Below, piece after piece: positions 41,238-43,353 of a stretch of 43,353 nucleotides of DNA (the stretch's first letter is position 1; each line of letters opens with the position of its first letter). A program made the translations under genes and the position numbers. The notes below the pieces were generated by a model. It searched no databases. It was not told where the DNA came from and worked only from the letters and a program-made list of their open reading frames with translations. This stretch comes from JAAUSY01 sp964526735 (GTDB lineage Bacteria; Chloroflexota; Chloroflexia; Chloroflexales; Chloroflexaceae). The stretch lies in NCBI GenBank assembly GCA_964526735.1, contig CAZGLO010000026.1, positions 1 through 43,353 on the forward strand. The letters are read 5' to 3'.

Positions 41238-43282
41238 TATATCAATGGCAACAACCCCGGAACCAACCCCGGAACCAACCCCGGAACCAACCCCGGAACC
41301 AACCCCGATGGATACAGCAGGTAGGCATACTATTGGTGTTGGGCGTAGTTGTAGGGATAGTGTGCGGGTGTACGCAGCAACTGCCGTCAGCAGGCTCCAC
41401 CGCAGATCAAGAGGCAACCGAGGGTGAGCAGCAAGAGGAGGGGGCAAGCCAAACGACCCTGCCGCCCGTCGCCACCTCGCCCACGCAAGGGGTAGAGCAG
41501 ACGGCAGAAGCTATCCCTGCCCAAAGACGGATCGTCTTCACGTCTGACCGTGAAGGCAATGACGATATCTTTGCGATGGCGGATGATGGCTCTGATCCCG
41601 TCAACCTGACTCAGCACGAGGCCATAGACCGGACACCGATGTGGTCTCCCAGTGGGGAAGAGATTGCATTTGTCTCCACCCGCGACCGCAACCAAGATAT
41701 CTATGTGATGAAGGCGGATGGGAGTGAAGTGCGCAACCTGACCAATAGCTTGTCGTGCGAGTCGGATCCAAGCTGGTCATCCAATGGCGAGCGTCTCATC
41801 TTCATTTCAGACCGCAAAGATATTGTGATGGAGGAAGAGCAGCAACAAGAACGGCAAACAGGTGTCTGCACCGAGCGTTCCAACATCTATGTAATGCAAA
41901 AGGATGGCTCTGCGGTGGAGAAGGTGACGCTGGAGATCACCACCACAAAGCTTTTTGCGCCATCGTGGTCACCAGATGGGAAGAAGATCGCCTTTGCCGC
42001 CACCCGCGATAGCGAGCTTCGTTCGATCTACGTGATGAATGAGGATGGCAGCGGGTTGTTGCAGGTCACAGACGCCGAAACGGACGACTACCATCCCGAG
42101 TGGTCGCCCGACGGGAAGAACATTGTGTTTGTGTCAATGCGCGACGGTGATCCTGAGGTCTACTCGATGGAAATAGATGGTTCACTCCAGACGCGGCTCA
42201 CGGAGCATCCGGCGGAGGATATTCAGCCGTCGTGGTCGGCAAGCGGTAAGCGGATTGTCTTCGCCTCAAACCGCGATGGCAACTTTGAGGTCTATGCGAT
42301 GAACGTCAATGGCTCGGAGTTGACTAAGTTGACCGACAACCCCGCCGGAGATGCAGAACCACATTGGTTGCCAATCCCCGTCACGCAGCAACAGCAAGAG
42401 CAGATTGCTTTTGTGCGCGGCGGAAAGTTCACCGATATTTACGTGGTCAACAAGAATGGCTCTGGGCTGGCCGGTATCACAGAGGGGGCGTCGTTTGACT
42501 CGCAACCCGACTGGTCGCCCAGTGGAGAGCGGCTTGCCTTTGTCTCCGACCGAAATGGCAATAAAGAGGTTTACATCATCGGAAAAGATGGCCTTGGGAT
42601 GCGCAATGTGACCAACTACAGCGGCCCCGATATGCATCCGGCGTGGTCTCCCGACGGCACGAAGCTTGCTTTTGAGACTAGGCGCGACGAAAATTGGGAG
42701 ATCTATGTGATTGATATCAATGGGGAAGAGCCATTGCGCAATATCACCAATAACCCATACAACGATGGCAATATTGCGTGGTCTCCCGACGGCACCAAGA
42801 TAGCCTTTGTCTCCAACCGCCCCCTCCCCAACAGGGAGTCGGTTGAGGATGACTACAATGTGTGGGTGATGAGCATCACTGATGCCGATGATGAGGCGCA
42901 ATGCTTGACCTATTTGGAAGAGGATGGCAAGCCTGTCCGCACAACCGACGCCTTTCCGATGTGGTCGCCGGATGGCACACAGATCGTCTTCCGCTCTGAC
43001 CGCGATGGGGATAATGATATCTACCTGATGGAGAGCGATGGTAGCAATGTGCGCAATCTGACCGATGAGCCAACAGGAGAGGTTACGTTCAATGATGATC
43101 ATCCTTCGTGGTCAGCAGATGGCACGTCCATCCTCTTCGATAGCGACCGCGGGGGAGAAACCGACCTCTACATCATGGATAAATTTGGGGGGGAGATTGA
43201 GCTGCTTATTCCTCACGCCAATGGCGATGGGTTGCAAGATAGCTACCCCGACTGGAAACCGTTGCGGAAGATTGAGGAGTAG
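41234..43282 (+). CDS. PD40/TolB-like beta-propeller lipoprotein
   Basis: A 682-aa exported protein. Its N-region holds an unusual QPRN repeat before the hydrophobic core VGILLVLGVVVGIV and the lipobox-like VCGC, then an acidic, Gln-rich tether. From about residue 98 there are 12 PD40 repeats, each with the form 'WSPDG..IAFVS.RDGN..IYVM..DGS', enough for two six-bladed propellers. Such propellers bind proteins or glycans at the surface and rarely carry catalysis. GTG 41234 overlaps the MscS stop (GTGA) and is the only in-frame start that keeps the signal peptide. Blade 3 contains a Glu/Gln insert (MEEEQQQERQ). Partner unknown; the C-terminal propeller ends at the gene end. Confidence 0.88.
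   Translation: MIYQWQQPRNQPRNQPRNQPRNQPRWIQQVGILLVLGVVVGIVCGCTQQLPSAGSTADQEATEGEQQEEGASQTTLPPVATSPTQGVEQTAEAIPAQRRIVFTSDREGNDDIFAMADDGSDPVNLTQHEAIDRTPMWSPSGEEIAFVSTRDRNQDIYVMKADGSEVRNLTNSLSCESDPSWSSNGERLIFISDRKDIVMEEEQQQERQTGVCTERSNIYVMQKDGSAVEKVTLEITTTKLFAPSWSPDGKKIAFAATRDSELRSIYVMNEDGSGLLQVTDAETDDYHPEWSPDGKNIVFVSMRDGDPEVYSMEIDGSLQTRLTEHPAEDIQPSWSASGKRIVFASNRDGNFEVYAMNVNGSELTKLTDNPAGDAEPHWLPIPVTQQQQEQIAFVRGGKFTDIYVVNKNGSGLAGITEGASFDSQPDWSPSGERLAFVSDRNGNKEVYIIGKDGLGMRNVTNYSGPDMHPAWSPDGTKLAFETRRDENWEIYVIDINGEEPLRNITNNPYNDGNIAWSPDGTKIAFVSNRPLPNRESVEDDYNVWVMSITDADDEAQCLTYLEEDGKPVRTTDAFPMWSPDGTQIVFRSDRDGDNDIYLMESDGSNVRNLTDEPTGEVTFNDDHPSWSADGTSILFDSDRGGETDLYIMDKFGGEIELLIPHANGDGLQDSYPDWKPLRKIEE
41252..41307 (+). 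repeat. 12-bp tandem repeat in the signal-peptide n-region
   Basis: CAACCCCGGAAC is repeated four times exactly (41252-41299), followed by CAACCCCG. In the gene frame it encodes QPRN units ahead of the signal-peptide core. In another frame the same DNA encodes TPEP units, a common linker motif. Confidence 0.95.
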
Positions 43283-43299
43283 GCGGGGTAGTTGGTTTG

Positions 43300-43353
43300 G
43301 CTCGGGGCGATTGAGGGCGGACGGGTACCCGTCCGCCCTCAATCGCCCCGAGC
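43300..43353. repeat. Perfect 54-bp palindrome at the window end
   Basis: Two 27-nt arms starting GCTCGGGGCGATTGAGG and ending CCTCAATCGCCCCGAGC are exact reverse complements with no loop. It lies 17 nt after the last stop codon and ends exactly at the last base. As RNA it would be a very stable hairpin that could end transcription, but no T-tract is visible. It may equally be a repeat or fold-back artefact at a contig end. Confidence 0.9.

Noticed and set aside
42266..43102. 278-codon minus-strand frame
   Set aside because: It is antisense to the PD40 repeats; the periodic Ile/Val/His-rich product reflects the repeats.

Overview
The window reads as a chromosomal contig from a GC-moderate (roughly 55-58% by eye), probably monoderm bacterium of the Chloroflexota. 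This placement is inferred from protein style: Pro/Thr-rich linkers, long modular exoproteins, an 'FLPLVVQ / FLPIILR' motif beside such linkers, and lipoproteins without outer-membrane machinery. It was not tested by phylogeny. All 24 protein genes lie on the + strand. Both window edges fall in repeat-like sequence: an IS200/IS605-type right-end hairpin at the left and a 54-bp perfect palindrome at the right, as expected where an assembly broke.

Region 1 (about 0.1-9.0 kb) holds three related sugar C-methyltransferase-type proteins (105, 5306 and 6497), a large secreted calcium-repeat/FnIII/LamG protein (1495) and a GT4 glycosyltransferase (7752). Region 2 (9.2-15.9 kb) is a tight run: a lipoprotein with a LamG domain and a glycosidase-like barrel, a GT2, a Wzx-type flippase, an unrecognised 209-aa protein and a cytoplasmic alpha/alpha-barrel protein. 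A TnpB-only IS605-family element with a recognisable omega-RNA region (about 15.93-17.29 kb) sits inside this run.

Region 3 (17.3-30.1 kb) continues the glycan cluster: a GT2, a GT4, a rare in-frame GT4-GT4 fusion, a PIG-L-type deacetylase with a C-terminal membrane helix, an unrecognised 926-aa membrane-anchored exoprotein, a polytopic GT-C-like protein, another GT4 and a DUF1616 membrane protein. The deacetylase, exoprotein and polytopic protein genes overlap or nearly abut and look translationally coupled. They are the best candidate here for an undescribed surface-glycan machine.

Region 4 (30.2-38.05 kb) is one giant gene with its own consensus-like promoter. It encodes a 2545-aa secreted protein: beta-helix, many Ig/cadherin-like repeats, a DUF11-like domain and two CARDB domains. 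Part of its beta-helix coding region is strikingly AT-rich. Region 5 (38.2-43.3 kb) holds a membrane endonuclease/exonuclease/phosphatase-family protein, a REC-PAS regulator, an MscS channel and a PD40/TolB-like beta-propeller lipoprotein.

Taken together, the genes describe synthesis, lipid-linked export, trimming and display of a methylated, probably partly de-N-acetylated surface polysaccharide or glycoprotein, together with large adhesin-like exoproteins. No tRNA, rRNA or CRISPR array was seen.
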